From Opitutaceae bacterium (GTDB lineage: Bacteria > Verrucomicrobiota > Verrucomicrobiia > Opitutales > Opitutaceae): DNA of 64,000 nucleotides. Shown piece after piece: positions 63,282 through 64,000 of this stretch. Numbering within the stretch: the first letter of the stretch is position 1; every line of letters starts with the position of its first letter. Under the pieces are notes generated by a model. The model did no database searches, was not told the DNA's origin, and was given only the letters and a program-made list of their open reading frames with translations. The DNA is taken from assembly GCA_028280945.1 (NCBI GenBank), contig JANQKV010000006.1, positions 1-64,000 of the forward strand. Direction: 5' to 3'. The position numbers and the translations under genes are program-made.

Positions 63282-64000
63282 TCAGGGCACCAGCGCGAAC
63301 GTTTCGACCTGGATCGTGACTTCATCGCGACCTTCCAAGAACGTGTAGTCGATCGATCCCCCCGCATCGACGAGTTCCTGATAGCGATTGAGATTCCAGT
63401 CCGCGACGGGCTCACCATTGATCCGGATGACGAGATCGCCTTCCGCACAACCGGCGGCCTCGGCGGGTGAGTCGGGAGCCACCGCGGTGACTCGCCAATA
63501 CGCCCGCACTTTGCTGAAACTCAGGCCGGAGCTCACGATCCCGGGCGAGGGAATGACCAGGTTGTTTTCCTCCCGATACCACGCGACGACCTCGATCGAC
63601 TGGTCGAAGGTGATTTCAAAATTCTGCAGAATGTCGCCGCCGATTGACGTGAGCACCCCGCTGAGGTCGACCACTGGTTGCGCCACGTGAAACGGACCGA
63701 GGTGCAACGTGTCGGCCAGCCGGCCCAACGTTTGCCGATGGTTGCCGTGCAACGTGCCGATCATGGTGCCGGCCCGTGGCTTCACGGCAAAATCGAGGTT
63801 CAGGCCGGCCGGGTCGAGGTTCAGGCTGCCGTCGCTGCCGCTGTCGATCAGCGCGAGGATTTTTCGCGCTCCGAGCCGGGCGGATAACATCGGCACGCCA
63901 TTTTGATAGGTGAAGGGCATGATCTCGCCGCGCAGGGGGGTGGCGTCATTGAGCTGTGACATCACGATTCGCCGCCCTGGGTAGTCCAGCGTGAGCCGGG
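63282..64000 (-). CDS. Retropepsin-like aspartyl protease domain plus PDZ domain (5' end outside window)
   Basis: The frame is open to the window edge; 239 codons are visible. The first visible residues, RLTLDYPGRRIVM, resemble the end of a retropepsin-like barrel, so more protein lies upstream. A second barrel follows (PMLSARLGARKILALIDSGSDGSLNL, with a DSGS motif at the catalytic DTG/DSG position, and SIGGDILQNFEITFDQ). The C-terminal part is a PDZ domain (WRVTAVAPDSPAEAAGCAEGDLVIRINGEPVADW). Such proteins are usually periplasmic proteases of unknown target. No signal peptide can be checked because the N-terminus is missing. Confidence 0.75.
   Translation of the reverse strand, partial: RLTLDYPGRRIVMSQLNDATPLRGEIMPFTYQNGVPMLSARLGARKILALIDSGSDGSLNLDPAGLNLDFAVKPRAGTMIGTLHGNHRQTLGRLADTLHLGPFHVAQPVVDLSGVLTSIGGDILQNFEITFDQSIEVVAWYREENNLVIPSPGIVSSGLSFSKVRAYWRVTAVAPDSPAEAAGCAEGDLVIRINGEPVADWNLNRYQELVDAGGSIDYTFLEGRDEVTIQVETFALVP

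Overview
The window is a GC-rich bacterial chromosome segment (roughly 60 percent GC by eye), densely coded on both strands. I see no rRNA, tRNA, CRISPR array or complete transposase. The best guess is a Verrucomicrobiota (PVC) bacterium, probably of the Opitutales type. This rests on a metal-ABC permease fused to a DtxR-like repressor in a ytgABCD-like operon, on a very large GreA-type elongation factor (both arrangements are known from Chlamydia), on TonB and MMPL/DUF1302/DUF1329 envelope machinery, and on many starts with no Shine-Dalgarno but a C/T-rich leader. The taxonomic call is inference.

Layout. 1-5650: a partial iron-type ABC permease diverges from a four-gene Mn/Fe/Zn ABC operon that carries its own candidate repressor; the shared intergenic region holds a dyad and a consensus -10. 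5706-12564: a secreted beta-propeller protein, a chemoreceptor without an obvious HAMP domain, and a divergent purine pair (exported adenosine deaminase, adenine deaminase). 12677-15061: a TonB-dependent receptor. 15240-22317: a minus-strand DUF1302/DUF1329/YCF48/RND envelope operon, split by a 478-bp cassette (four-helix-bundle gene between 23-bp inverted repeats). 22542-37714: housekeeping genes (uvrA, ydeI-like, nitroreductase, glycine-zipper lipoprotein, two DUF4097 repeat proteins, M32 carboxypeptidase, tatD, HPr, kdsB, carA, hybrid histidine kinase, lysine 2,3-aminomutase).

37715-38518 is the most unusual non-coding stretch: two tandem copies of an element with an ECF-sigma-like promoter (GARC-N16-CGTC), an identical 20-mer and a strong 3' hairpin, probably paired small RNAs, followed by a small ORF and a terminator. 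38512-57676 is a catabolic island: SMP-30 lactonase, D-threonine-aldolase-like enzyme, amidohydrolase, class III aminotransferase, M81 peptidase, RidA, SSS symporter, two SDRs, two Gfo/Idh/MocA oxidoreductases, an AstE-like hydrolase, a threonine-synthase-like enzyme and secreted beta-propeller or lectin-like proteins. Two large palindromes of the FadR/GntR type sit in its central divergent promoter region. Its intergenic spaces contain several repeat families. 57728-64000: LysR regulator, ArsR-methyltransferase fusion, giant GreA, RsmB and a partial PDZ/aspartyl-protease-like protein; a third copy of the GntR-type palindrome lies between the last two.

Working together, the region looks like envelope transport and metal homeostasis at the left, core metabolism and stress control in the middle, and a specialised catabolic programme for an unidentified amino-acid- or sugar-containing substrate at the right. 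All functional statements are from motif recognition by eye; no database search was possible.
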